Assembly: GCF_005845215.1 (NCBI RefSeq)
Contig: NZ_SPHO01000004.1
Span: 329,198 to 393,197 of the forward strand
DNA from: Clostridium sp. 1001271st1 H5
GTDB lineage: Bacteria; Bacillota; Clostridia; Lachnospirales; Lachnospiraceae
DNA length: 64,000 bases
Reading direction: 5' to 3'
Below, piece after piece: positions 25,815-34,382 of this stretch. The stretch's first letter is position 1. Every line of letters begins with the position of its first letter. The notes under the pieces are model-generated. The model did not search any database. It worked only from the letters and a program-made list of their open reading frames with translations, and had not been told where the DNA came from. Both the position numbers and the translations under genes were made by a program.

Positions 25815-26220
25815 TAAGAAATATCCGTTACCCATTTTCTGTGTCGGCAAATTTCTGGCAACAACCCATATTTCTTCATAATTTGCTGGAATGTTTTCGG
25901 AAATCATAATATCTACAGCAAGATATCTCGAAGAAACGATACATCATTGATAATGTATAGCACACTTTGTGTCTATATATAAACTCATATTGCACTTGTA
26001 CTCTCACATCCATTCTTCTAATCGCAGAAAATTCCGTAAAAGTTCATTTTTCATCTTCAGGCACTCAATTTCTTACTGATATTCTCTGATACTAGCTGGT
26101 TCTGTCTGTTTTTAGGACGTCCTCTGTATTTTAGCAGAAGCCCAGCAATAAGACGAGTCTATTCCCGATTATAGTAATTGATTCAGTTTTCAATTTGTCG
26201 AATCTCTAATTAAAAGTATT
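25815..26220 (-). pseudogene. Decayed IS3-family transposase relic
   Basis: Read on the minus strand with frame changes, fragments of an IS3-type transposase appear in order: KYRGRPKNRQNQ, then LKMKNELLRNFL (end of OrfA), 'MDVRVQVQYEFIYRHK'-like start of OrfB, then KKYGLLPEICRHRKWVTDIS, where an internal deletion joins the linker to the start of the DDE domain. Several stops and frameshifts make it non-functional. It has no obvious ends. It lies between blaR1 and the beta-lactamase gene and explains part of their separation. Confidence 0.7.
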
Positions 26221-26474
26221 TTACAAGCTTACGGATTGGTTTTTCCTACTTTACACATAGCAATCAGCTTTGGTTCAATTATTTGATATGCGTGTATTTA
26301 CTTTTTGCTATAATAAAACCTGCTCATATAATCAAGTGTTTTTTGTTGAAACCACAGGCTCCTTATGTGATTCTATTATTTTAAATAAGGGGGCTTTTTG
26401 TCATTGTCCGTTTTTATTGGTTCAGTTCACTTTTTATGCTCAGATACAATAGGAAAAATTATTTTAAATTTTGC
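26221..26474. other. Intergenic stretch without recognisable content
   Basis: A+T-rich DNA between the IS3 relic and the distal bla promoter. A short open frame on the plus strand (26270-26452) has no ribosome site or recognisable motif. Nothing else is seen. Confidence 0.4.
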
Positions 26475-26503
26475 TTGACTTTTAAACATTACTATTGTAA
26501 TAT
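26475..26503 (+). promoter_or_regulatory. Distal beta-lactamase promoter with BlaI-type operator
   Basis: -35 TTGACT (26475-26480), 17-base spacer, -10 TAATAT (26498-26503). The palindrome ATTAC-TATT-GTAAT (26488-26501) overlaps the spacer and -10 and closely resembles BlaI/MecI operators, whose known form is ATTAC-n4-GTAAT. It lies 414 bp upstream of the beta-lactamase start, implying a long untranslated leader. Confidence 0.6.
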
Positions 26504-26865
26504 TTAAAACGTGCTTCACACAATAGACTTATTGCTATATTTTCTCAACTAAAATTTTATATTGACAAATACATATAGAATTCATTTTATTTATAAAGAG
26601 AGGTGACAAAACATTTTCAAAATCTTAATACAAATATGTTGAGAAAAGATAAACTATGTTGGATTATAGTTCGTAAGCACAACTAAAATGAATGGTTTAC
26701 TAAATTTAACCTAAATAAAGAATTATATATTGTGACAAATACAACTCTCATATCCTTTAAAATGGAAATACTACTATTTTATTATGGATTTGCAATGAAA
26801 AACTTGAAAGGTGGAGATAATATATTACAAATGCATAAGTTAGCTATATGAAATGATATAAATGC

Positions 26866-26893
26866 TTCAAAAATTCAAAATTCTATGTATAAT
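26866..26893 (+). promoter_or_regulatory. Proximal beta-lactamase promoter candidate
   Basis: -35-like TTCAAA (26866-26871), 16-base spacer and a consensus -10 TATAAT (26888-26893), 23 bp before the start codon. The -35 is weak and there is no palindrome. It may give basal expression independent of BlaI. Confidence 0.45.
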
Positions 26894-26916
26894 CTATATT
26901 TTAGGAGGATAAAGTT

Positions 26917-27810
26917 ATGAAACACAACAAAATTATCATAAGTATTTTAACGATCTTTATCATATTATTATCTGTTGGATGTAGTAATAAACAAGAAAAC
27001 ATTCCTGATAGCAATGAAAATGTTAATGCAGATTATGATTCTCTATTTCAAGAACTGGAAGAAAAATATGATGCTACATTAGGAATTTATGCACTTGATA
27101 CAGAAACTAATAAAGAAATTTCTTATAATGCAGATGAGAGATTTGCATACTGTTCAACATATAAAGCTTTAGCTGCCGGTGCCATTTTAGAAAAATACTC
27201 TATTGAAGAACTTGATAATGTAATATATTTTGAAGAAGAAGATGTTTTATCTTATGCACCAGTTGCAAAAGATAAAGTAGATACTGGAATGACTATTAGA
27301 GAAATATGTGATGCTGCAGTTAGACAAAGCGATAATACTGCTGGAAATCTACAATTTACTCTTCTTGATGGACCTAATGGTTTTAAACAATCATTAAGTA
27401 AAATTGGTGATACTGTAAGTGAGCCTTCTAGAATAGAAACTGAATTGAATGATGCTGTACCTGGCGATATAAGAGATACTAGTACTCCTAAACAATTGGC
27501 TTTCAATTTGAAAGAATATGTAACTGGAGATATATTGTCAGATGATAAAAAAGAGATTTTTATAGATTGGATGTCAAATAATGCAACTGGTGATGAATTA
27601 ATTCGTGCTGGTGTACCAAGTGATTGGATTGTGGCAGATAAAAGTGGTGCTGGTTCTTATGGAACACGAAATGATATCGCTATTGTAACACCCCCAAATA
27701 AAAAACCTATATTTGTAGCTGTACTTTCAAAAAAAGCAGAACAAGATGCAGAATATGACAATAAACTGATAGCAGATGCCACAAAAATCATCTTTGATTT
27801 AATATCATAA
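26917..27810 (+). CDS. Class A beta-lactamase lipoprotein
   Basis: A 297-residue serine beta-lactamase. The N terminus is a lipoprotein signal ending in SVGC (about residue 22), so the enzyme should be membrane-tethered. All class A motifs are present: active-site STYK preceded by Cys (FAYCSTYKALAAG, near residue 82), SDN (RQSDNTAGN), the omega-loop Glu (EPSRIETELND) and KSG (VADKSGAGSYG). AGGAGG precedes the ATG. It hydrolyses penicillins and possibly cephalosporins; the exact spectrum cannot be told. It lies downstream of blaI-blaR1 on the same strand and is presumably induced by them. Its G+C content is lower than the surrounding ICE genes, a sign of separate acquisition. Confidence 0.93.
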   Translation: MKHNKIIISILTIFIILLSVGCSNKQENIPDSNENVNADYDSLFQELEEKYDATLGIYALDTETNKEISYNADERFAYCSTYKALAAGAILEKYSIEELDNVIYFEEEDVLSYAPVAKDKVDTGMTIREICDAAVRQSDNTAGNLQFTLLDGPNGFKQSLSKIGDTVSEPSRIETELNDAVPGDIRDTSTPKQLAFNLKEYVTGDILSDDKKEIFIDWMSNNATGDELIRAGVPSDWIVADKSGAGSYGTRNDIAIVTPPNKKPIFVAVLSKKAEQDAEYDNKLIADATKIIFDLIS

Positions 27811-28012
27811 AAATTGATTCACTCAAAAATAAATTAATATACCAAAATACGATTACAAAAGTTTTATCTTAGAAACTCTCAAAAAGAACCATAGATAAGA
27901 TTATTTTCAGATAATCATGGATGCAATACTTAGAAGATTTCACCCATATGCTATATATACCATCTAGCTGATGGCATGTCAATAACAAGTGGCTTTCTCA
28001 CCTGTTTAACTT
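27811..28012. other. Short gap after the beta-lactamase gene
   Basis: About 200 bp of A+T-rich sequence with no gene or clear signal before the large palindrome at 28013. Confidence 0.4.
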
Positions 28013-28057
28013 GTCAAAAACCCCTGAATTTTATCCAAAATTCAGGGGTTTTTTGAC
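28013..28057. terminator. Strong bidirectional terminator after the beta-lactamase gene
   Basis: A near-perfect 20-base inverted repeat (GTCAAAAACCCCTGAATTTT, 28013-28032; its complement at 28037-28057 with one extra T) and a four-base loop. A/T runs flank the G+C core on both strands, so it can stop transcription from either side: the beta-lactamase transcript on the plus strand and anything on the minus strand after the hsdR fragment. Confidence 0.85.
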
Positions 28058-28177
28058 AGTCTGATACCACCATTATGGTGGTCAGGGGATCGACAAAACT
28101 TAAAATTTCATTCATACAATACAAGCCCTTTCGGCAGGAACAAAAATCAATTTTGCCAATATGGTTTTATCATAATT

Positions 28178-28660
28178 CTAATTTTCTTCTTTTTCTGACT
28201 GCATCTCCGTAATACCTAAACCAAAGTATTTTTCAAAAAATGCTTTCAGTTTCTCAATAACACCTTGCTTTTTCTTGGCTCTGCCACTACCGCCAAAACG
28301 GGATACCGGAGGCATGAGCTTGTTAATTTCGGTTCCAGTCGTTTTCAATACTCCATCGCGGAACGCATTGGACACAAATTTTCTGGTTTCTTCTGGTTTG
28401 AGCTTTTCTGCCATAATAATTTTAGCAAGGTCATTTTCTTCCTGAGTAAGCACAAATCTGCGCCAGTCAGTTGTAACTTGTGTGTCTACATTGACACGAT
28501 TGATAAAGGCTTCAATCAATTCTTTCTTGCTGCGAAGCTGCATACTGGCATCTACTGCCTTACGGATCGAAGTGAGAATTTCCTTATCCTCACAGTTGCC
28601 CTCATGATATTGCTCGACCAACATCAATATGTAGTCGATATTTGGATCTATATTAAATAA
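28178..28660 (-). pseudogene. 3' fragment of a second type I restriction gene (hsdR)
   Basis: The frame encodes the C terminus of an EcoR124-type HsdR: 'IRKAVDASMQLRSKKELIEA', then 'DWRRFV' and the very conserved 'LMPPVSRFGGSGRAKKKQGV' and 'KLKAFFEKYFGLG'. It is only about 160 residues of a protein that is usually about 1000. The fragment is cut off at its 5' side by the IS3 element, whose end begins at about 28660. It differs from the intact HsdR at 13.7-16.4 kb, so a different restriction system was once here and was destroyed by the insertion or by later deletion. Confidence 0.85.
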
Positions 28661-28719
28661 GTGGACACGATTTATAAACAGATGTACCATAATACTAGAC
28701 ACCAAAAGGAGGTATCTTT

Positions 28720-29000
28720 ATGGCTAAAAAAATTATTATGATGAGGATTTCAAACGAACTCTTGTTGATCTCTATCATAATGGCAAAACGCAAGCTTCTC
28801 TAATCAAAGAGTATGGTGTTTCTCAAACTGCTCTTTCCAGATGGATCAAGCAATACTCCACTGTTGAAACATCTAATGGTGAAATTCTGACCGCTAAACA
28901 GATTCAGGAACTTCAGAAAAGAAATGCTCAGCTTGAAGAAGAAAACCTCATCCTAAAAAAAGCGATTGCCATCTTCACGCTACACTCAAACAAAGATTAA
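28720..29000 (+). pseudogene. IS3 transposase OrfA, frameshifted at the start
   Basis: From an ATG with a good ribosome site (AAAGGAGG) the frame is lost after four codons: an A-run at 28726-28732 has seven A's where eight would keep frame. Beyond it the OrfA sequence is normal, with the helix-turn-helix 'ASLIKEYGVSQTALSRWIKQ' and the leucine-zipper-like 'IQELQKRNAQLEEENLILKK'. At 28955-28961 seven A's followed by G form the -1 programmed-frameshift site that normally fuses OrfA to OrfB. Confidence 0.8.
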
Positions 29001-29865
29001 GCACAGTTTATAAGCTTCGATTACAGCACAATATCAAAACCCTCTGCCGTGTTCTCAACGTAAACCGCAGTACTTATTACAAACATTTTTATTCTCTGCC
29101 TTCTTCCAGAACCATTGAGAATCAGAACATCAAACAAATGATTCTACACATTTACGCTGACTACGATAAACGCATCGGTGCTTATAAAATTACATATATC
29201 TTAGGTCGTGACTATGGCATTTTCATCAGCGTCGGTCGAGTGTACCGCCTGATGCATTCCATGCAGCTTCCGCCTATATCCACAATAAAACCAAAATCCA
29301 TTTCTCGCCCAAAAGAGTTGTCCGGCTGTTATGCTAATCACCTGCATCAAGCCTTTCATCAAAAAGCTCCCAACTTGGTCTGGACAAGTGATTTTACATA
29401 TCTCAAAGCCGGAGGTAAGTGGTATTACCTTTGTATCATTATGGATCTTTTTCTAGAAAAATTATCTCTTGGAATATATCATCCAGACCCAATGCAGATC
29501 TGGTAATCCAGACCTTTCAGAAAGCATATCATACCAGAAATTGTCCTGCTGGACTGATGTTTCACTCTGATAGAGGATCACAGTACATAACCTTTGCATT
29601 TCGAAAACTGCTTGATGAACTGAATGTTGTCCAGTCCTTCTCGAAAAAGGCATATCCTTTTGATAACGCCTGCTGCGAAAGTTTCTTCAAATATCTCAAA
29701 AAAGAAGAAACCAATAGGCGTAATTTTCGCACCTATCGTGACCTATACCACTCTGTCTTCCAGTATATCAAAGACTTCTATAACTCTCGCAGACCACATG
29801 GTTCTTTAGGCTATCTGATACCAGACGAAATGGAAACAACATTCTGGGAACGACAAGGAATCTAG
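28955..29865 (+). pseudogene. IS3 transposase OrfB, frameshifted in the catalytic domain
   Basis: OrfB begins in the -1 frame at the slippery site and shows 'LCRVLNVNRSTYYKHF', then 'YADYDKRIGAYKIT', the first catalytic Asp in 'VWTSDFTYLK' and the HSDRGSQY motif with the second Asp. The last Glu lies in the 'CESFFKYLKKEE' region. At 29448-29452 a T-run is one base short, breaking the frame between the first and second Asp. The two pieces together are a full-length rve-type transposase. With the orfA frameshift, this copy cannot make transposase. Confidence 0.82.
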
Positions 29866-29988
29866 GCATTCCCAGAAAATATATTTAAAAATCGCGTCTT
29901 TTTCATTGACTATAGTTCAAAACCCTATATATATCTATCAAATGTTTCATTCTCCTTTTCAATAAGATTTTTTTCTGTATACTATGTA

Positions 29989-30031
29989 ACTGTTAAAGTG
30001 AACAGTTCACATTCTCGGCTCACATTGAGCC
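29989..30031. repeat. Overlapping palindromes beyond the conjugation operon
   Basis: Three palindromes in 43 bp: ACTGTT/AACAGT (29989-30006), GTGAAC-A-GTTCAC (29998-30010), and GGCTCA-CAT-TGAGCC (30017-30031). They lie between the IS3 element and the last gene of the transfer module. They may be operator or transfer-related sites; no protein can be assigned. Confidence 0.4.
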
Positions 30032-30119
30032 ATACCATAGCTCACGCCGAAGACAGACCTCCCCCTTTGGCGTTTTTCATCGTTTTTTGAGGGGGGGATT
30101 TTTTTGTTCTTTTTCAAAT

Positions 30120-30380
30120 TCATTCAATAAAATAGAGATTGCTGCTTTTTCCGCCATTGTCACGAAACCGATTTTCTTTTTTGATGTATGCACTTCTTTC
30201 CAATTCTTGAATGGAACGCTTCACTGATGCCAAAGAAAGATGCAGATCTTTCGCTATGGTTTTCATGGAGGGATAGCAGCTTTTTGTTTCTTTACTGGCA
30301 CGTTCACAAAGATATAAATAAACAGATACGGCTTTACTGGAAAGCTCTGTATCCTGATAGACCTTCATTTTGTCAATCAT
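30120..30380 (-). CDS. Helix-turn-helix protein, last gene of the transfer module
   Basis: An 86-residue winged-helix protein. The motif 'SYPSMKTIAKDLHLSLASVK'-type helix-turn-helix (CYPSMKTIAKDLHLS at about residues 34-48) is followed by 'RSIQELERSAYIKKENRFRD', as in the helix-turn-helix_36 group often found next to plasmid and ICE replication or mobilisation genes. It overlaps the end of the coupling protein gene by 8 bp, so it is translated from the same message. It may regulate the operon or assist replication after excision. Confidence 0.75.
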   Translation of the reverse strand: MIDKMKVYQDTELSSKAVSVYLYLCERASKETKSCYPSMKTIAKDLHLSLASVKRSIQELERSAYIKKENRFRDNGGKSSNLYFIE

Positions 30381-32349
30381 AACTTTTTTCCACCCCTTTC
30401 ATGGTTTTCGATATGTTGCATAACGGCTTATCTTGTTCCTGCATTGGGCGTTTGACGGGCTGTTGGAGAGGATTTTGGGGCAGACCGTATTTTTTTGCAA
30501 TGGCTTCCTCAATGGTCTTTTTATTTGCGTAATGCACCTTTCTCACCACTGCTTGACGCATTGGATATGTTTCATTCAGTTCGATTCCCCACTCAAAAAA
30601 CAGCTTCAGCTTCGTTTTCATAGGCTTTACGCCTGTTCTTGTGACGATGAACGTATCTTTTGGCATGATTTTAAGCTCATCTGGCGTCATCAGTGGTCTG
30701 CCTGTCATTTGAAGTGACTTGGATTTATCTCTGCCTTGTGAGATACTTCCTGTCATAACTGTCCTATCCCCCAGCGTTTTGGACAGTACATTGGCTGCTT
30801 CGGAGTTTGGTGCAAAGCCGCCATATATGCAGACCTGACAGTTATCAATGATGATGTCCGCACCTTCTTTGCCATAGTTCTTTTCTAGCTGTGCCAATGA
30901 TTGTATGATAGGCACAAAGCTGATTCGTCTGGAACGGCTGGCAGAAAACATCATTTCCGCAGATTGTATAGCTGGCAATGTACCGAACTCATCCAGGAAG
31001 AACATAACTCTGTTTGGCAGCTTGCCACCCATTTCATCAGCAATGGAAAGCATTTCTCTGTATAACTGCTGTACGATCAAAGAAATGAGGAAATATTTGC
31101 TGTCATCTTCCTCCGGCATAATCAAAAACACTGCTGACTTGTTCCTACAAAACTTTTCCGTATTGATTTTCGTTTCAAAGCAGAGCAGCTGTTCAATTTC
31201 AGAATCAAGAAAAGCATTCAGTCTGGACAATGCCGTTGACAGCACAGACGCCATTGCCTGGTCTGAAGTATTCAGGGCGGCACCAGACAGCCATCTTGCT
31301 TTATGTTCTTCTGGAAGACGTTCCATCAACAGCTTGAACTGACTTTTGCCTTTCACTTCCGATGGTCCCAATAAATCTTGAATCAATTTGAACACACTGA
31401 TGATATGCCTTTCTTCGCCTTTTTCTTCTTTCTGTTCCTCTGGCTGAAACAAAATCTCTGCTTCAACATCTTTTTGAAGAATGGCTGTCTGTGCTTTTGG
31501 CAAAAAATCTATATCTTTGTCAATGCAGGCTTTTCTCATCTGTGCTATTTCCTTTTTTCGCTGCTCCAAAGCTTTCTGTTTTCGTTTTGCCTGTTCCAAC
31601 GCAAGAGCGTAAGGTGAGCAGAACTCCGCAATCACCAATATCACAGCAGTGATCAAGCCTTCTGCCGAATCATAGAAGAAAGCATTTTGTCCTGCGTTGG
31701 CAGAATCAAATCCACCGGAATTCATAACGGTTTTAGATATTATCTTTGCGTACTTCTCTGCTTTTGCCTTTGCCACAAGGGAATCTGTCTGCAAATATTC
31801 ATCCATGTAATGGTTCACCATATGAAGCATATTGAAGCCATCGCTTTGGGTTGGATTTCTCAAATCCAGTACAGAAATATCATAGCCATAATATTTTTTT
31901 GCGATGGGAGCGTAGCTTCTCAGGAGGTCACCCTTTGTGTCAGTCGTGACAAAACTCATACCTGACGCACAGCAGTATTCCAGATTTGGATATAAAAACT
32001 TGGCTGTCTTGCCTACACCGGCAGCACCGATCATCAGTGCATGAACATCTCCTTTCTCCACGATTGCTGTGACTGTTTTCTTCTTTCCGAACTTCATCAT
32101 ATTGCATCCAATGATAATGCCTTGGGGCAGGTCGCAAGGAGGCTTTCGCCTCCAGACCTGTGGTTCATATCTCACTCTCTGAAATGCCGCGTCGATTTCT
32201 TTTGGTGTAGCAAAGCTGGCGGAGCCATGCTGTCCATCGCCTACGGTCTTACTTTTGATGTTCAAAGACTTCCTGTCGATCAATAACATACAGACAATAA
32301 AGGCACCGAAAATCAATAGCAGCGGCATCAACTTCCATAAGTTCTCCAT
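30373..32349 (-). CDS. VirD4/TraG-type coupling protein of the T4SS
   Basis: A 658-residue ATPase that links the relaxase-DNA complex to the transfer channel. One N-terminal membrane segment (about residues 5-25) anchors it; Walker A is GAAGVGKT near residue 115 and Walker B is 'VMFFLDEFGTLPAI' near residue 440. The conserved 'IIQSLAQLEKNYGKEGADII' region follows. A charged Lys/Glu insert (about residues 235-315) is long for the family. Position next to the TOPRIM and relaxase genes is that of Tn1549-like elements. Confidence 0.95.
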   Translation of the reverse strand: MENLWKLMPLLLIFGAFIVCMLLIDRKSLNIKSKTVGDGQHGSASFATPKEIDAAFQRVRYEPQVWRRKPPCDLPQGIIIGCNMMKFGKKKTVTAIVEKGDVHALMIGAAGVGKTAKFLYPNLEYCCASGMSFVTTDTKGDLLRSYAPIAKKYYGYDISVLDLRNPTQSDGFNMLHMVNHYMDEYLQTDSLVAKAKAEKYAKIISKTVMNSGGFDSANAGQNAFFYDSAEGLITAVILVIAEFCSPYALALEQAKRKQKALEQRKKEIAQMRKACIDKDIDFLPKAQTAILQKDVEAEILFQPEEQKEEKGEERHIISVFKLIQDLLGPSEVKGKSQFKLLMERLPEEHKARWLSGAALNTSDQAMASVLSTALSRLNAFLDSEIEQLLCFETKINTEKFCRNKSAVFLIMPEEDDSKYFLISLIVQQLYREMLSIADEMGGKLPNRVMFFLDEFGTLPAIQSAEMMFSASRSRRISFVPIIQSLAQLEKNYGKEGADIIIDNCQVCIYGGFAPNSEAANVLSKTLGDRTVMTGSISQGRDKSKSLQMTGRPLMTPDELKIMPKDTFIVTRTGVKPMKTKLKLFFEWGIELNETYPMRQAVVRKVHYANKKTIEEAIAKKYGLPQNPLQQPVKRPMQEQDKPLCNISKTMKGVEKSYD

Positions 32350-32353
32350 TTCT

Positions 32354-33937
32354 TCAACCTCCCATCTCTAATTCCATCTGCTCTGTGGTATCAGGTTCTG
32401 TTTTTTGTTCTTCCTTGCTCTGCTCCACAAAACTGTTTTTTCTTTCCAGTTCCTGTGGATACTCCGTTTCCACATAGATGATAGCTCTCATTGCCATATC
32501 CGCCATGTTTTTTGCCCATACAAAAAGAGATGGCTGATCTTGAACCGCAAGGGTTTTCAAGTGTTCCATCTCTTCTTTCATTTCCTGTATGCGTCGATCC
32601 ATTCTCGATTTATCCAAATATGGTTTATATGCCTTTTCCAATTTCTGTATGGTGGTTTGGTACATAGTCAGCTCTGGCAAGTTCTCATCTCGTTTCATTT
32701 CACACATCAAGCAGACGGACAAATCTGCCATACGCAAAATGCTGGCAAGGAGTGGTTTTGTGTCAGCTTCTCCTTTCTTTACCAATTTTTCTGCTTGTTT
32801 GAAATCTCTTTTGATCTGTTCCAGATAAAAATAAATTCCTGATTTTTCGTATTCCTGTTTACGCCATTTCATATATGGGCTTTCTGTGTTGGCATTCATG
32901 ATACCAAGTTTTCTGACCGCAACATGGTATGCTGCTTTCTTCGGATGTGACTGTGGAAGGATAGCTTCCACACCATGTTCTGACTTCAGCTGCTCGTTCC
33001 AGTCTTTATAGAGAGGGTATTCCCTTTTGATTTTTTCTCCATCATGCCCCTTTTCAATGAGGATATCGTTTAATTTATCACAAGCTTCTATGCCTGCCGC
33101 ATCGTAATCCAGACAGAGAAAAATCTCATGGATATTTTTTTGTTCTTCCAAAAATTGTAGAAGAGGCTTTGGAGACAACCCATCCAATGCCAGAAAGCTG
33201 TCCGTCTTCCAGTCATAATTCTTCAATGTAATAAACGACATTAAATCAATGGCAGCTTCAAACACATAGAGCTTGCTGCTTTCCCCTCGCCAACAGAAAC
33301 CATACCTGCAGTCAGAACCAGCAACAGTCATTCGGAAGCTTTTTGTCTGCTCCGCTGTGGATTTTTTGCAGGCTGACTTTGGTACTCCGTCTTTTTCTGT
33401 TCCCACAAAAACTACGTTGCCATGTTCCTTTTCTTGGTAAAGTATTTTCTGTTCCACAAAACTTTTCACCACATCTTTGGAGAGAAATCTTGTCTGTAAA
33501 AGATAGGCAAACAATCGTTTCATATTGTTGTCTTTCTCAGGAAGTATGAATTCAGATTTTTCAGAAGGGCAAGTAATTCGTTCTTGATTTTCCTGTACAA
33601 CTGCCTTTTCAGTCTGCCTTACGTTTTTTTCATTCTCTTTGTTTCTCTTCCTGCCAAGCCCTGGTTCTTCTCCGTTCAAAAGTTCTTTCATAGCAGTGCG
33701 AAAATTCATGCCGTAAAACTCCTGCATAAATTTCAACGGATAGCCGCCTCGCATATTTTTATGATCGTACCAACGGTTCCTTCTGACAGAAATGCTGTCA
33801 TGTTCTCCTGTGGAGTCTTTGTAGATCAGCACTGACTCACTTCCAGTTTTTCTGAGATGTTCTCCTTTTTGCTGAAGGAATTCCTCCAGATTTGTCTGGT
33901 TTGCCTTATCGATCTGTTCCTGGGTATAAAGTGCCAT
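32354..33937 (-). CDS. TOPRIM/DUF3991 protein (primase-like) of the ICE
   Basis: A 527-residue protein; ATG 33937 is used because AGGGAGGAA lies before it, while the longer frame to 33973 has no ribosome site. The N-terminal part (YTQEQIDKANQTNLEEFLQQ) and 'SISVRRNRWYDHKNMRGGY' form the DUF3991-type zinc-finger-like/primase entry domain. The TOPRIM signature is 'IFLCLDYDAAGIEACDKL' near residue 275. It is standard in Tn1549-like transfer modules and probably primes the complementary strand in the recipient. The C-terminal third is a helical extension. Confidence 0.88.
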   Translation of the reverse strand: MALYTQEQIDKANQTNLEEFLQQKGEHLRKTGSESVLIYKDSTGEHDSISVRRNRWYDHKNMRGGYPLKFMQEFYGMNFRTAMKELLNGEEPGLGRKRNKENEKNVRQTEKAVVQENQERITCPSEKSEFILPEKDNNMKRLFAYLLQTRFLSKDVVKSFVEQKILYQEKEHGNVVFVGTEKDGVPKSACKKSTAEQTKSFRMTVAGSDCRYGFCWRGESSKLYVFEAAIDLMSFITLKNYDWKTDSFLALDGLSPKPLLQFLEEQKNIHEIFLCLDYDAAGIEACDKLNDILIEKGHDGEKIKREYPLYKDWNEQLKSEHGVEAILPQSHPKKAAYHVAVRKLGIMNANTESPYMKWRKQEYEKSGIYFYLEQIKRDFKQAEKLVKKGEADTKPLLASILRMADLSVCLMCEMKRDENLPELTMYQTTIQKLEKAYKPYLDKSRMDRRIQEMKEEMEHLKTLAVQDQPSLFVWAKNMADMAMRAIIYVETEYPQELERKNSFVEQSKEEQKTEPDTTEQMELEMGG

Positions 33938-34370
33938 ATGCTTCCTCCCTGTCTTTTGCCCTGTCCAGAGCATTTTCTACACTGCTGTAATCAAAGCTGT
34001 GTTCCTCATACGCTTCTTCCATTGCTTCCACTTCTTTTTCTTTCGGGAATGCAAATGGTGTTTCTCTCATTAGAAAAACCATTACATCCAAAACACCTTT
34101 TTCTGTTTTCAGGTTCCAGTTTGTCTTTTGATAGATTTCATTGGGATAAATTGCTTCCATGTTCTTTAAATCAGATTCTTCCAACTTCCAAATGACTGCT
34201 GGCACGATTTCTTCTCCCTGCTCTAGTGTAGGCATAGCGGTTTCATAAAACCTGTGGAATTCCAATGTACAGTCTTTTAGACCGCATTGCATAAACAGTT
34301 TTGCTGATGGACAAATCTCCTGTATCTTTTCTTCCTTCATATATCCGTCATAGGTCAATAAATAAATCAT
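33906..34370 (-). CDS. AIG2/gamma-glutamylcyclotransferase-like protein, probably inactive
   Basis: A 154-residue protein. The pattern 'YLLTYDGYM', then 'LEFHRFYETAMPT', 'IVPAVIWKLEESDLKNMEAI' and 'VLDVMVFLMRE' follows the strand order of AIG2/GGCT-fold enzymes. The catalytic Glu, expected in an LDxxEG motif, appears to be replaced (MEAIYPNEIY), and the usual YGTL substrate loop is not seen. It ends 32 bp inside the TOPRIM gene start and is 13 bp after the amidoligase-like gene. The two folds occur as partners in other mobile elements. Identification is by eye. Confidence 0.5.
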   Translation of the reverse strand: MIYLLTYDGYMKEEKIQEICPSAKLFMQCGLKDCTLEFHRFYETAMPTLEQGEEIVPAVIWKLEESDLKNMEAIYPNEIYQKTNWNLKTEKGVLDVMVFLMRETPFAFPKEKEVEAMEEAYEEHSFDYSSVENALDRAKDREEAYGTLYPGTDR

Positions 34371-34382
34371 GTTTCAGCCCCC

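Larger units (their letters stand above)
28657..29913 (+). mobile_element. IS3-family insertion sequence, inactive
   Basis: The left end near 28660 reads GGACACGATTTATAAA and the complement of the right end near 29913 reads AGACGCGATTTTTAAA, giving imperfect terminal inverted repeats. Between them are overlapping orfA and orfB with a classical A7G slippery site at their junction. Both reading frames are broken by single-base losses in homopolymers. No clear target duplication is visible. The element interrupts a type I restriction gene. Confidence 0.8.

Noticed and set aside
26270..26452. 60-codon plus-strand frame near the IS3 relic
   Set aside because: Cys/Phe-rich, no ribosome site, no recognisable motif; probably chance in A+T-rich DNA.
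30040..30110. Intrinsic terminator with C-rich and G-rich arms after the HTH gene
   Set aside because: The arms are far apart, and on the minus strand, where it would be needed, there is no T-run after the stem.
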